The notes: generated by a model not told the origin, from the letters alone. Numbered from the stretch's first letter, positions 37,219-46,353 are shown. The stretch: 61,696 nt of DNA from Dyella japonica DSM 16301 (GCF_001010355.1 NZ_JPLA01000045.1:1-61696); one strand, 5' to 3'. Program-made: numbers and translations.

Positions 37219-37716
37219 ATGCCCGACCCGATCCTTCCCGATCTGCTCCGACCTGGCCTGGACCTGGTGTTCTGCGGCACCGCTGCCGGGCGTCGCTCGG
37301 CCGAGCAGGCGGCCTACTACGCGCATCCGGGCAACCTGTTCTGGCGCGCGCTGCACGCCGTGGCGTTAACGCCACGGCTGTTTGCGCCGGCCGAGTTTCC
37401 GCAGCTTCCCGCGCTCGGCATCGGGCTGACCGATCTGGCCAAACATCACATCGGCAATGACGACGAGCTGCCGCGGGATGCATTCGACGCCGACGCCTTG
37501 CGCAAGCGCATCGAACGCCATGCGCCTCGCGTGCTCGCCTTCACCAGCAAGGCGGCGGCACGTGCCGCGCTCGGACACGCCACCGGCTATGGCCTGCAGC
37601 AAGAACGCTACGGACAAACGCAGCTGTTCGTGCTGCCCTCGCCTTCCGGGCAGGCGCGGGGGCATTGGGATCTTGGCCCCTGGCACGCGCTCGCGGCCCT
37701 GGTAAGGGCGCGCTAG
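37219..37716 (+). CDS. Mismatch-specific DNA glycosylase, MUG/TDG-like
   Basis: Member of the uracil-DNA glycosylase superfamily closest by pattern to MUG/TDG mismatch-specific enzymes, which remove uracil or thymine opposite guanine. The 165-residue product shows LVFCGTAAGRRS where MUG has its GINPG motif, then AYYAHPGNLFWRAL and the second motif LPSPSG near residue 147. The catalytic Asn of E. coli MUG is not present in the first motif. The ATG at 37219 matches MUG N-termini; starts at 37192 and 37207 are possible. It diverges from rng and its last 4 bp overlap the tail of the LysR gene. Confidence 0.85.
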   Translation: MPDPILPDLLRPGLDLVFCGTAAGRRSAEQAAYYAHPGNLFWRALHAVALTPRLFAPAEFPQLPALGIGLTDLAKHHIGNDDELPRDAFDADALRKRIERHAPRVLAFTSKAAARAALGHATGYGLQQERYGQTQLFVLPSPSGQARGHWDLGPWHALAALVRAR

Positions 37717-38606
37717 GCCTGCGTGTAGATCGCCAGCGCCGAGGCCAGGTGATCGAACAGGCGGCGCACGCGCAGGCTGGGACGCAGGTCCTCGTGCATC
37801 ACCACCCAGGTCTCCAGCGCCAGCGACACCTCCGCCGGAAATAGCCGGATCAAGGCGGCGTCCCGCCTGGCCAGATTGACCTGCATGATGCCGATGCCGA
37901 AACCCGCACGGATCGCGGCCAGGGCAGCCAGGTCGCTGTCGGTGCGCAGCGCGAAGTGTTCCCGCGCATAGGGCAGGCCCTGCGGACGCAGGCGACGGAT
38001 ATACGGTGTTTCGGTATCGAAGCCGATCAACGCATGCCCGCTCAGTTCCGCCAGCGTCTGCGGATAGCCGTGCGATTCCAGGTAGCGCCTGTGCGCGAAC
38101 ATGCCCAGCTCCACCCGCCCCACATGCCGGGCGATCAGTGCATCCTGGGTGGGCTGGTGCATGCGGATGGCGATGTCGGCGTCGCGTCGCAGCAGGTCGG
38201 CAGCCTGGTTGGACGGCGCCAGCTCGATCACGATGCCCGGGTGGTGTTCGCGGAAGTCGGCCAGCATCGACGGCAGCACCTCGGTGGCGATCACGTCGCT
38301 CGCCGTCAGCCGCACCGTGCCGCTGACCTCGCCGCGACCGGCCGATGCCGTGCGCTGCAGGGCAGCCGAGGCGGATGCCATGGCTTGCGCATGCGGCACC
38401 AGCTCCCGCGCCAACTCGGTCGGTAGCAGGCCTTGCGGCGAGCGCGCGAACAGCGCCGCCCCCAGCGCCGATTCCAGCTCCCGCATATGACGCCCAAGGC
38501 TGGGCTGGGTCATGCCCAGTGCGCGGGCCGCACCGGACAGGCTGCCTTCCCGCATCACGGCGAGAAAGGATCGATAGAGCTCCCAGCCGGGTTCCAGGTT
38601 AGCCAT
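37713..38606 (-). CDS. LysR-family transcriptional regulator
   Basis: LysR-type regulator. The 297-residue product has an N-terminal winged helix-turn-helix (residues 8-66: FLAVMREGSLSGAARALGMT, QPSLGRHMRELES). A periplasmic-binding-like effector domain from about 90 to 290 follows. It is divergently transcribed from the adjacent SDR gene with a shared 89-bp gap, so autoregulation and control of that gene are likely. The effector is unknown. Confidence 0.93.
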   Translation of the reverse strand: MANLEPGWELYRSFLAVMREGSLSGAARALGMTQPSLGRHMRELESALGAALFARSPQGLLPTELARELVPHAQAMASASAALQRTASAGRGEVSGTVRLTASDVIATEVLPSMLADFREHHPGIVIELAPSNQAADLLRRDADIAIRMHQPTQDALIARHVGRVELGMFAHRRYLESHGYPQTLAELSGHALIGFDTETPYIRRLRPQGLPYAREHFALRTDSDLAALAAIRAGFGIGIMQVNLARRDAALIRLFPAEVSLALETWVVMHEDLRPSLRVRRLFDHLASALAIYTQA

Positions 38607-38695
38607 GCATATTTTTATAGCAGATCTTCGCCAATCGCCAATTTTCTTTTAGTCAGCAGGCTCGCAAGCTGGGCTCCTCCCAACGAGGACGTATC
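38607..38695. promoter_or_regulatory. Divergent promoter region, LysR and SDR genes
   Basis: An AT-rich 89-bp gap by local standards separates the LysR start (38606) from the SDR start (38696). It contains ATATTTTTATAGCAG just before the LysR gene (38608-38624), a possible pair of overlapping -10 boxes. LysR boxes (T-N11-A) are expected here, but no unambiguous one was picked by eye. Confidence 0.5.
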
Positions 38696-39676
38696 ATGCA
38701 AACACAGCGTACGGCTCTAGTGATCGGCGCCAACGGCGGCATTGGCCAGGAAACCAGCGCCGCCCTGCTACGACGTGGCTGGCGGGTGCGGGCCCTGGTC
38801 CGCAAGGTCCCGGAAGCGGGCCCGGGCACCATCGACTGGCGCGTTGGCGACGCCATGCAGCGCGCCGATGTACTCGCCGCCGCGGTCGGCGTGCATGTGA
38901 TCGTCCACGCCGTGAACCCGCCCGGTTACAAGGCTTGGAACCAACTGGTGCTGCCCATGGTGGACAACACCATCGCTGCAGCCCAGGCGAATGGCGCCCG
39001 CATCGTGCTGCCAGGCACTGTCTACAACTACGGTCCGGACGCCTTTCCCCTGCTTGGCGAGGATGCGCCGCAGCATCCGCGCACCCGCAAGGGCGAGATC
39101 CGCGTGGAGATGGAACGCCGCCTGCAGATGGCTGCGCAATCCGGCGCCCGCGTGCTGGTACTCCGCTGCGGCGACTTCTTTGGCCCGCGCGCCGGCAACA
39201 ACTGGTTCGCGCAGGGATTGCTGCAGGCCGGCAAGCCGGTCACGCGCATCGCTTATCCCGGCGACTACAGCATCGGCCATAGCTGGGCCTATCTGCCGGA
39301 TGTCGCCCAGATCCTGGCACGTCTACTCGATCGCGAAGACCAACTGGCGCCCTTCGAACGTTTTCATTTCGGCGGCTACTGGGTCGATGGGCACGCGATG
39401 CTCGACGCCGTGCGCCATGCCGCCGGCGATGACACGATCAAGGCCGGACGATTCCCCTGGTGGCTGGCGCAGCTTGCCTCGCCGTTCAACGAAACGATGC
39501 GCGAGCTGTGCAAGATGCGCTATCTGTGGCGCGACGCAGTGCAGCTCGATGACGCCAAGCTCAAGGCGTTCCTTGGAAGCGAGCTCTACACGCCGTTCGA
39601 ACAGGCGGTGCGCGAAGCACTCGTCGGCGCCGGCTGCATCGGCGAGGCTTCCCGCCACGCAGGCGCGCCGGCGTGA
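38696..39676 (+). CDS. NAD(P)-dependent epimerase/SDR-family protein
   Basis: Extended or atypical short-chain dehydrogenase with a Rossmann fold. The 326-residue product starts with VIGANGGIGQETSAALLRRG (Gly11, Gly14, Gly17 pattern), then HAVNPPGYKAWNQLVLPMVD and IVLPGTVYNYGPDAF. The catalytic Tyr-x3-Lys of classical SDRs is not evident, so it may be an NmrA-like sensor, an epimerase or a reductase. It ends with a helical region (CKMRYLWRDAVQLDDAKLKA). It is probably controlled by the divergent LysR gene; the substrate is unknown. Confidence 0.85.
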   Translation: MQTQRTALVIGANGGIGQETSAALLRRGWRVRALVRKVPEAGPGTIDWRVGDAMQRADVLAAAVGVHVIVHAVNPPGYKAWNQLVLPMVDNTIAAAQANGARIVLPGTVYNYGPDAFPLLGEDAPQHPRTRKGEIRVEMERRLQMAAQSGARVLVLRCGDFFGPRAGNNWFAQGLLQAGKPVTRIAYPGDYSIGHSWAYLPDVAQILARLLDREDQLAPFERFHFGGYWVDGHAMLDAVRHAAGDDTIKAGRFPWWLAQLASPFNETMRELCKMRYLWRDAVQLDDAKLKAFLGSELYTPFEQAVREALVGAGCIGEASRHAGAPA

Positions 39677-39691
39677 TGTGCGCAGCGCCGA

Positions 39692-40975
39692 TCAGTCGAT
39701 CGGCGTGTGGCGGTATTTGCTGACGTCGCGCTCCATCACCACCGAGGCAGCGTTGGTCCACGACCGGCGGATGTAAGTCACCACCGCCGCGACATCGGCG
39801 TCGCTCAACTGCTGCGCAAACGGTGGCATCGAATAAGGCCGCGGGTTGCCCTTGGTCACCGGCGCAAAGCCGCCCAGCAGGACCACGCGCATCGCATTGA
39901 TGGCAGTGGGCTCGTTCACCGAAGAATTGCCGTTGAGCGGCGGATAGATGCCCGCCACGCCGTTGCCGTCCTTGCCGTGGCAATCGGCGCAACGCTGGTC
40001 GTACACCTTCGCGCCCTGCGCCATGATGGCGTGCGTGTCGAACAGCGGTTCCTCTGACTTGGTGGCAGCTCGCGGCGGCAGCGATTGCAGATAGGTGGCG
40101 ATGGCGCGCAGGTCCTCATCGTGAAGGTGTTGCGTGCTCTGCACCACCACGTCGGCCATGGGTCCAAACGCCGTGCCGCGCGCGGACTGCCCGGTCTTCA
40201 GCAGGTCGACGAGATCCTGCTCGCTCCAGCCGGCAAGCCCGCCATTGGCCTGCATGCTCAGGTCCGGTGCGTACCAGTTCTGCGCGGGAATCTGTCCGCC
40301 GGCCAGCGAGGCCTTGCCTTCCTGCCCACCCAGCGAATCACGCGGTGCGTGGCATTCGTTGCAGTGACCCAATCCCTGCACCAGGTACGCGCCGCGATTC
40401 CACGCCTCGGACTTGGAGGCGTCGCGTTGGAATTCGCCTTCGTGGAAGTACAGCGCGCGCCACGCCTTCAGGCCGCTGCGCACGTTGTATGGAAATGCCA
40501 GGGACGGCTGTTGCGCCGGCGCATGCACCGGCGCCAACGATTGCAGATAGGCGAACATCGCCAGCGCATCCTCGCGCGACACCTTGGTGTAGGAGGTATA
40601 AGAGAACACGGGATACAGAAATTCGCCGTGGCGTCCCTTGCCGCTGTGCAGCGCCTGCCAGAAATCCTCGAAGCTCCAGTCACCCAGTCCGGTCGCATGA
40701 TCGGGCGTGATATTGGGCGTAGGAATATTGCCGAACGGCGTGGGCAGCACGCGCCCACCCGCATAACGCTCGCCGCCTTGCGCGGTATGGCAGGACGCAC
40801 AATCGCCCACCACGGTGAGGTATTCGCCTTGGGCGACCAGCGCCGGATCCTTCAGGCTCGCGGCATCTGCCTTGATTGGGGAAGGCGCCACCGATGGCTG
40901 CGCCTGGTGCTGAAACAACCACCAGCCGCCGGCCAGCAGCACAACCACGACAATGATGATCGCCACGCGCTTCAT
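39692..40975 (-). CDS. Triheme cytochrome c, AdhB-like
   Basis: Membrane-anchored triheme c-type cytochrome. The 427-residue product has an N-terminal hydrophobic anchor (residues 4-19). Three CxxCH heme sites follow: CASCH (59-63), CNECH (205-209) and CADCH (329-333), in the layout of the cytochrome subunits of membrane alcohol and gluconate dehydrogenases. No dehydrogenase gene lies beside it. The ATG at 40975 has an AGGGA site and overlaps the upstream diheme gene by 4 bp (ATGA), so the pair is coupled. It probably passes electrons from a periplasmic dehydrogenase to the respiratory chain. Confidence 0.9.
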   Translation of the reverse strand: MKRVAIIIVVVVLLAGGWWLFQHQAQPSVAPSPIKADAASLKDPALVAQGEYLTVVGDCASCHTAQGGERYAGGRVLPTPFGNIPTPNITPDHATGLGDWSFEDFWQALHSGKGRHGEFLYPVFSYTSYTKVSREDALAMFAYLQSLAPVHAPAQQPSLAFPYNVRSGLKAWRALYFHEGEFQRDASKSEAWNRGAYLVQGLGHCNECHAPRDSLGGQEGKASLAGGQIPAQNWYAPDLSMQANGGLAGWSEQDLVDLLKTGQSARGTAFGPMADVVVQSTQHLHDEDLRAIATYLQSLPPRAATKSEEPLFDTHAIMAQGAKVYDQRCADCHGKDGNGVAGIYPPLNGNSSVNEPTAINAMRVVLLGGFAPVTKGNPRPYSMPPFAQQLSDADVAAVVTYIRRSWTNAASVVMERDVSKYRHTPID

Positions 40976-41730
40976 GTGCCGTCTCCCTGGTCGCCAAGCA
41001 CGCCGCAATGCAGCGGCGGCGTCACCGACCCTGGTGCCTGTGCGTGCATGTCAGCCGGCAGTGCACGGCTGGCCAGCCATGCCGATACGGCGGTGATATC
41101 CGAATCGCTCAGGCGATTGGCGATTTCCGCCATGCAATCGGGTGCCGCCATCGCGCGCGTCTTGGTTCGCCATGAACCGAGCTGCGAGCTGAGATAGTCA
41201 TACGGCAAACCAACCAGCCCCGGAATATCGGGCTGCACGCCAGTGAGCTGGCTGCCATGGCAGGACTGGCAAGCGGGAATCTGTCGCGATGGATCGCCGT
41301 GCATCACCAGTGTTTCACCGCGCTCTTGCGTCTGCGCGGTGACACGCGGCAGCGGCGAAGGCGCGTAAGGAACCTCTTGCGCGGCGAAGTACTCGGCGAT
41401 CTCGTGCATGTATTCGGGGCTGAGCTGCCGCACGGTGTATTCCATCGGAGCGTACTTGCGCAGGCCCAGCTGGAAATCCTTCAACTGGCGCGCGAGATAA
41501 CCGGCAGGCTTGCCCGCCAGGCGCGGAAAAAATCCGCTTTCCGGCGTGCCTTCACCATGCGCGCCGTGACAGGCGGTGCACGCGGCGATGCGTTGCTGCA
41601 GGGTGTCAGGGATGACGGGATGTGGCACGTCCTGTGCGCGACCGATGCCGGCGTGCGTCAACAAGATCAACGCCATCCATGCGCACCATGCGCGCCCGGC
41701 CTGCGACCACTTCGCTGAAAGGGTTTTCAT
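40972..41730 (-). CDS. Diheme cytochrome c, c4-like
   Basis: Periplasmic diheme cytochrome c. The 252-residue product has a signal peptide (hydrophobic residues 12-32), then CTACH (51-55) and CQSCH (154-158), two similar halves as in cytochrome c4. Later it has the Met-rich segment TRAMAAPDCMAEIANRLS, plausibly an axial ligand region. The ATG at 41730 follows GGGGATAC. The longer frame upstream has no ribosome site. Its coupling to the triheme cytochrome suggests a two-protein electron transfer unit. Confidence 0.88.
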   Translation of the reverse strand: MKTLSAKWSQAGRAWCAWMALILLTHAGIGRAQDVPHPVIPDTLQQRIAACTACHGAHGEGTPESGFFPRLAGKPAGYLARQLKDFQLGLRKYAPMEYTVRQLSPEYMHEIAEYFAAQEVPYAPSPLPRVTAQTQERGETLVMHGDPSRQIPACQSCHGSQLTGVQPDIPGLVGLPYDYLSSQLGSWRTKTRAMAAPDCMAEIANRLSDSDITAVSAWLASRALPADMHAQAPGSVTPPLHCGVLGDQGDGT

Positions 41731-41896
41731 GTATCCCCGACCTACGCGTGAGTGCCGGCGAGGACGTACCGCGCCGCAACGGTGGCCGATTATAGGCGCG
41801 CATCCACGCTGTGCAGGATCAAACCGCCAGACGGCGCGACTTAGCGACATCATGCCGCACAAGCTTGATCCCCGTGCTGTCGATTTCCCGTGTGGG

Positions 41897-43579
41897 TCAG
41901 GCGGAGACCGCACGAGACATCGGCGGCATCGGCAACGACTCGGGCGTATCGACGCGCAGCGCGTCGTGCAGCAGCAGCGTCACGCCGAGGTGATCCTCGC
42001 TCTCGCGTTCGTGCACCACGCCACCATAGATGAGCGCGCGTTCGCGCACCGTGGCCATGCCCTGGCCATTGGTGCCCAGCAGCGATACGAGCTGGCGCCA
42101 TTCGGGTACCGGTCGTCCGCGCAGCGCAGGCGCCGAGCGCACGGCGCTCATGCGCAACACCACCCAGCGCCGGCCGTGCGAGCAGCCGCCGCGGATATGC
42201 AAGCGCACGCACTTCATTGGCTCGCGCGCCAGCATGTACACCAGCACCTCGCAGGCCTGGCGGTAGAGCATCATGTGGACATCGGGCGCCAGCTGGTTGA
42301 GGCCGCTGCCCGTGAGCGTGCAGCTATAGCCCGCACCGACCAGCGAAGCGGCTTTGGCCAGGGGACCGCTCTCGAAGGTCGCCGCCAGACCATGCTCGCG
42401 CCAGGCGCGCGGATGCAGGGCGTCCGCAAGGCGCTGCATTTCTAGCTGGGTCAGATCCAGATGCCGGGCATAGGTCTGCTCCATGCTGGCCGGCAGCACC
42501 GGCCGAAGACGTTCCATCATGCGGTGCTGGCCATCGCGCATGGACTGGCCCAGGCGATCGAGCGATTCGGCCACGTGACGCAGGCGCAACTCCTCCTGAT
42601 AAAGGCCTTGCTGCGCCAACAGGAATCCACGCAGGCTGTCATTGCTTTCCAGACGCCCGCCCTGATCACCGACCGACTTCGGCGCCAGACGCGCGCCCAA
42701 CATGATCAAACTGGAGACGGCGAAGGAAATGAGCGCCTGCGCCTGCATGACGGCCGGGTCGCGCTCCACCGTCATGGTGAGCTCGACGGCGATGCTGGCG
42801 AGCAGGCCACCGATGGCCGCACCCTGCCAGCCCAGCCGCAGGGTCAGCCATGCCACCGGCAGGAACATCGCCATGCGGGCAACGGCTACGACTTCGTCGC
42901 CAAGCTGGGCCGAGGCCAGCCAGATCAGCAGCAGCAGCGAGGGCACCACGCCCTTGATGCAGTCGACCAAGGCCTCCCGCTTCATCGACACCGCGCTCGC
43001 GGTCTGGCGGCCGGACCAGCTGCGCCAGGCGAACACCGGCGGGACCAGGGTCAGCCCGCCGAGGTAACTGCCGAGGAAATACTCGAGCACGGTGTGCACG
43101 GTCACCGGATGCGGCGGTTCGCCAGGCAGGAATGTCATCCCGGCAAAGGTGCCGGTGTTGACCAGGGCACTGACGACGCTGCCGGCAAGAATGCAGGCCA
43201 TGATCGCCGTGATGTTCACGCGACCATCCACCCACAGGGGCATGCGCCGCCGGCACCATGCAATCACCGGCGCGGTGATCAGCATCGGCGAAATGCTGAC
43301 CAAAACTGCCCAGAGTGTTCCAAAACGGACATGGTAGGTCCAACCCAGATCGATCAGCGGGATCGTCTCGCCGATGATCATGGCCGGCCAGTAGCGGTAC
43401 GGCACCACCAGCAGGCACAGCAGGCGCAGGCCGGCAATCATGTTCCAGTGGGACGTGGAGATTTCCTTGAGCAGCGAAAAACCCACCGCATAAGCGACGA
43501 CAACGCCTATCTGGCGAAGCTTTGCGTGGAACGTCGCACGTTTCCCTGCGTCGTCGTGTCCTTTCGTTGCCGTGACCAT
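41897..43579 (-). CDS. MASE1-type membrane sensor with degenerate histidine kinase domain
   Basis: Predicted membrane sensor. The 560-residue product has eight or more membrane segments (residues about 25-300) with the look of a MASE1 domain (LRLLCLLVVPYRYWPAMIIG, HPVTVHTVLEYFLGSYLGGL). It then has a cytoplasmic helical linker and a C-terminal part resembling a NarX-class (HPK7) kinase: LHPRAWREHGLAATF, LYRQACEVLVYML and GQGMATVRERALIYGG are recognisable but altered. No clear phosphoacceptor His or complete N-box is seen, and no response regulator gene is next to it. The start at 43579 has only a weak ribosome site. Confidence 0.75.
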   Translation of the reverse strand: MVTATKGHDDAGKRATFHAKLRQIGVVVAYAVGFSLLKEISTSHWNMIAGLRLLCLLVVPYRYWPAMIIGETIPLIDLGWTYHVRFGTLWAVLVSISPMLITAPVIAWCRRRMPLWVDGRVNITAIMACILAGSVVSALVNTGTFAGMTFLPGEPPHPVTVHTVLEYFLGSYLGGLTLVPPVFAWRSWSGRQTASAVSMKREALVDCIKGVVPSLLLLIWLASAQLGDEVVAVARMAMFLPVAWLTLRLGWQGAAIGGLLASIAVELTMTVERDPAVMQAQALISFAVSSLIMLGARLAPKSVGDQGGRLESNDSLRGFLLAQQGLYQEELRLRHVAESLDRLGQSMRDGQHRMMERLRPVLPASMEQTYARHLDLTQLEMQRLADALHPRAWREHGLAATFESGPLAKAASLVGAGYSCTLTGSGLNQLAPDVHMMLYRQACEVLVYMLAREPMKCVRLHIRGGCSHGRRWVVLRMSAVRSAPALRGRPVPEWRQLVSLLGTNGQGMATVRERALIYGGVVHERESEDHLGVTLLLHDALRVDTPESLPMPPMSRAVSA

Positions 43580-43737
43580 CGAGTAGTGCCAAACCCCTGT
43601 TTCAAAAAACGCGTCAGACCGGTCCAGGCCTTGCGCAGCAGTGAGATCGAGTCGTCAGCGAGTTGCCGATTGTCGCAGGAAACGTCTTAGGCAACGCGCT
43701 GCATCGCGGCAGCCGCGGGACTCCGTACCTTCCCATG

Positions 43738-43767
43738 CAAAAACAAAGCCCGGCGACGGGCCGGGCT
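43738..43767 (-). terminator. Intrinsic terminator after the DAHP synthase gene
   Basis: Reading the - strand, AGCCCGGC pairs with GCCGGGCT over a five-base loop and is followed by TTTGTTTTTG. It lies 44 bp after the synthase stop and ends that transcript before the MASE1 gene starts. Confidence 0.85.
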
Positions 43768-43810
43768 AGGTTTTTCACATCTTTTTTTGCAGGTCCACGC
43801 TCGCACCCTG

Positions 43811-45196
43811 TCAGCGGGGCGACGCGCCGACGGATTTGCGCACGATCAACATGGCCAGCTCCAGCGACTGCTCGTAATTGAGCCGCGGATCAACCATGGA
43901 CTTGTAGGCGCGATCCAGATCAGCCTCGTTGAGATCACGGGCGCCGCCCATGCATTCGGTGACGTCCTCGCCGGTCAGCTCCAGATGCACGCCACCCAGC
44001 CGCGTTCCCGCCGTCGCGTGAATATCAAAGGCCTGATCCAGCTCACCGCGGATATTGTCGAAGCGGCGCGTCTTATAGCCATTGGAGGTGGTTTCGGTAT
44101 TGCCATGCATCGGATCGGCGACCCACAGCACCCGGCGCCCTTCCCGCCTCACGGCCTCGAGCAGCGGCGGCAGCGCGCTGCCAATGAGTCCGTTGCCCAT
44201 GCGATGGATCAGGGTGAGGCGACCGGGCTCGTCCTCCGGATTCAAGGCATCGATCACCGGCAACAACTGATCCGGCGTGACCGAGGGCCCCACCTTCACC
44301 GCGATCGGGTTGCGGATGCCGCGGAAATATTCAACGTGGGCGCCATCCAGCGCCGCGGTACGCATGCCGATCCACGGGAAATGCGTGGACAGGTTGAACC
44401 AGCCCTGGTGGCGTGGCACTTTGCGCGTCAACGCCTGCTCGTAGTGCAGCAACAGCGCTTCGTGCGAGGTGAAGAAATCCACGCGAGAAAAACCGGCGAT
44501 GGGGCCGGCCAGGGTCTCCATGAAACGCAGCGAATCGCCGATGGCTGCCACCATGCGCCGGTATTCGGCAGCCAGCGGCGAATGCTCGACCCAGGCCAGG
44601 TCCCAGTACTCGGGATGATGCAAGTCGGCAAAGCCACCGTCGATCAGCGCACGCACGAAGTTCATGGTGAGCGCAGAATGCGCATGCCCCTGAATCAGGC
44701 GCTGGGGATCGGCACGACGCGCTTCGGGCGTGAACTCCGGTCCATTGACCACGTCGCCGCGAAAACTCGGCAAGGTCACGCCGTCGCGCGTCTCCTGGTC
44801 GGTCGAGCGCGGCTTGGCGTATTGGCCGGCAAAGCGGCCCACGCGCAGAACCGGCTTCTTGAGCCCGTGCACCAGCACCAGGCTCATCTGCAGGAGCACC
44901 TTGAGCCGGTTGGAAATGATCGGGCTGGTGCAGTCGGCAAAACTCTCCGCGCAGTCACCGCCTTGCAGCAGGAAACGCTGCCCTTCCTGCGCTTCGGCCA
45001 GTGCCTTTTTCAGCGACAGCACTTCCCACGAGGTGACCAGCGGCGGCAGCGTGGCGAGCTGGTCGGTGGCGCGCGCCAGCTCGGCGGCGTCCTCATACAG
45101 CGGCTGCTGCAACGCCTGCCGACCCTGCCAACTCTGCGGCGACCAGCCTTCCAGATCGGCGGAGGGTGAAGGCTTGACGGGCATAACCTGCGACAT
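43811..45196 (-). CDS. aroG: 3-deoxy-7-phosphoheptulonate synthase, class II
   Basis: Class II DAHP synthase, first step of the shikimate pathway (phosphoenolpyruvate plus erythrose 4-phosphate). The 461-residue product has the class II hallmarks LQGGDCAESFADC (metal-binding Cys near residue 80), KPVLRVGRFAGQYAKPRS, and WVADPMHGNTETTSNGYKTR near 360. It is unrelated in sequence to the E. coli class I AroFGH enzymes. Feedback sites cannot be judged from sequence. The start at 45196 has a weak CAGGG site; the next gene upstream on the same strand is dsbB. Confidence 0.95.
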   Translation of the reverse strand: MSQVMPVKPSPSADLEGWSPQSWQGRQALQQPLYEDAAELARATDQLATLPPLVTSWEVLSLKKALAEAQEGQRFLLQGGDCAESFADCTSPIISNRLKVLLQMSLVLVHGLKKPVLRVGRFAGQYAKPRSTDQETRDGVTLPSFRGDVVNGPEFTPEARRADPQRLIQGHAHSALTMNFVRALIDGGFADLHHPEYWDLAWVEHSPLAAEYRRMVAAIGDSLRFMETLAGPIAGFSRVDFFTSHEALLLHYEQALTRKVPRHQGWFNLSTHFPWIGMRTAALDGAHVEYFRGIRNPIAVKVGPSVTPDQLLPVIDALNPEDEPGRLTLIHRMGNGLIGSALPPLLEAVRREGRRVLWVADPMHGNTETTSNGYKTRRFDNIRGELDQAFDIHATAGTRLGGVHLELTGEDVTECMGGARDLNEADLDRAYKSMVDPRLNYEQSLELAMLIVRKSVGASPR

Positions 45197-45211
45197 AAAG
45201 AAAAACCCTGC

Positions 45212-45709
45212 TCAGACTCGCTTGCGCGTGGCGGCGACGACCGCCGCGATCACCAGCAGCACATACCACATCAGCGTCCACGCCGGCATGGGCAGGCCAA
45301 GCACCGGCTCGATCTTGGCGCACTCGCCCGAGCCGGTGAACACCAGTTTTAGCACTTTGGCGAACGGGAACGTATCCATCATGTAGCCAAGATTCGGGCC
45401 ACAGGCCGGGATCTGATCAGCCGGCAGCGTCTGCAGCCACAGGTGACGCGCGGCCGTGATGCCGCCGCCGAGGGCGCCCAGCACGACGCCACCGGTATAG
45501 ATCCAACGCGCACCGCCGCGCGGCGCATGCAAACCGCCAAGCAGGAAGAACACTGCCATCACCATGAAGGCGATGCGCTGAAAAATGCACAGCGGACACG
45601 GGATCATGTTGAGCACGTGCTCTGCATACAGGGCAAAGCCCAGCAGCGCGACGCAGATGAGGAAACCGGCGAAATAGGTGGCGCGATACGACCAACGGAA
45701 AGGGTTCAT
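45212..45709 (-). CDS. dsbB: Disulfide bond formation protein DsbB
   Basis: Inner-membrane quinone-dependent oxidase that reoxidises DsbA. The 165-residue product has four membrane segments. The first periplasmic Cys pair is CPLC near residues 38-41 and the second pair lies in the loop at PACGPNLGYMMD and GSGECAKIE. The ATG at 45709 (MNPFRWSYRATYF) matches related DsbB starts; an ATG at 45742 would add 11 residues. It ends 16 bp before the DAHP synthase start, so the two may share a transcript. Confidence 0.95.
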   Translation of the reverse strand: MNPFRWSYRATYFAGFLICVALLGFALYAEHVLNMIPCPLCIFQRIAFMVMAVFFLLGGLHAPRGGARWIYTGGVVLGALGGGITAARHLWLQTLPADQIPACGPNLGYMMDTFPFAKVLKLVFTGSGECAKIEPVLGLPMPAWTLMWYVLLVIAAVVAATRKRV

Positions 45710-45742
45710 GGCCTGGCTGTGCTGCAATGCGAAAGCGGACAT

Positions 45743-45972
45743 TACCCGCTTGCCCCGCCCCTGTCAGCCCTGCCAATCCACCCACCCGCGGCGAGTGCAA
45801 AAAGTACGGCCGCAGCGCGATGGCAGCATCGCAACTTCCCACGACCATGATCGGTAGCCATGCCCCGGGATGCCTCTACGCGCCTTGCGCTGGCACCACA
45901 CACTTCCGCCAAAAAGCAAAAACCCCGGCAGGTTGCCCTGCCAGGGTTTTGCAAAACACGTGTTGCTTACGA
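45743..45972. other. 230-bp gap between dsbB and rplQ
   Basis: It holds the rplQ terminator (45911-45949) and then about 170 bp on the dsbB side, where the dsbB promoter must lie. No credible small gene was seen; short frames here lack ribosome sites. Confidence 0.5.
45911..45949 (-). terminator. Intrinsic terminator of the ribosomal block after rplQ
   Basis: On the - strand a 13-bp stem (AAACCCTGGCAGG with a one-mismatch partner) over a GCAA loop is followed by TTTTTGCTTTTT. It ends the long tuf-to-rplQ block. Confidence 0.9.
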
Positions 45973-46353
45973 TTACTCGGCAGCAGCGTCGGTCTGCGGG
46001 CGATCGACCAGCTCGACGTACGCCATCGGAGCGTTGTCGCCCGGGCGGAAGCCGCACTTGAGGATACGCAGGTAGCCGCCGGGACGGGTCTGGTAGCGGG
46101 GACCCAGCTCGACGAACAGCTTGCCGACGGCCTGCTTGTCGCGCAGACGCGCGAAAGCGAGACGACGGTTGGCAACGCCATCGGTCTTGGCGAGCGTGAT
46201 GAGCGGCTCGGCGACGCGACGGAGTTCCTTCGCCTTGGGAAGGGTGGTGCGGATCAGCTCGTGCTTGATCAGCGACGCGGCCATGTTCTTGAACATGGCT
46301 TCGCGGTGGCTGCTCGTGCGGTTGAGCTTGCGACCGGATTTCTGGTGGCGCAT
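45973..46353 (-). CDS. rplQ: 50S ribosomal protein L17
   Basis: Large-subunit protein near the tunnel exit. The 126-residue product starts [20 protein letters not shown], the family signature, and has [20 protein letters not shown]. The C-terminus [20 protein letters not shown] is also typical. Its ATG follows AGAGAG. It is the last gene of the block, but unlike most bacteria a 305-bp structured gap separates it from rpoA. Confidence 0.98.
   Translation of the reverse strand: MRHQKSGRKLNRTSSHREAMFKNMAASLIKHELIRTTLPKAKELRRVAEPLITLAKTDGVANRRLAFARLRDKQAVGKLFVELGPRYQTRPGGYLRILKCGFRPGDNAPMAYVELVDRPQTDAAAE

Noticed and set aside
43787..45169. Open frame opposite the class II DAHP synthase gene
   Set aside because: Fully inside a clearly real gene on the other strand; no ribosome site or domain.
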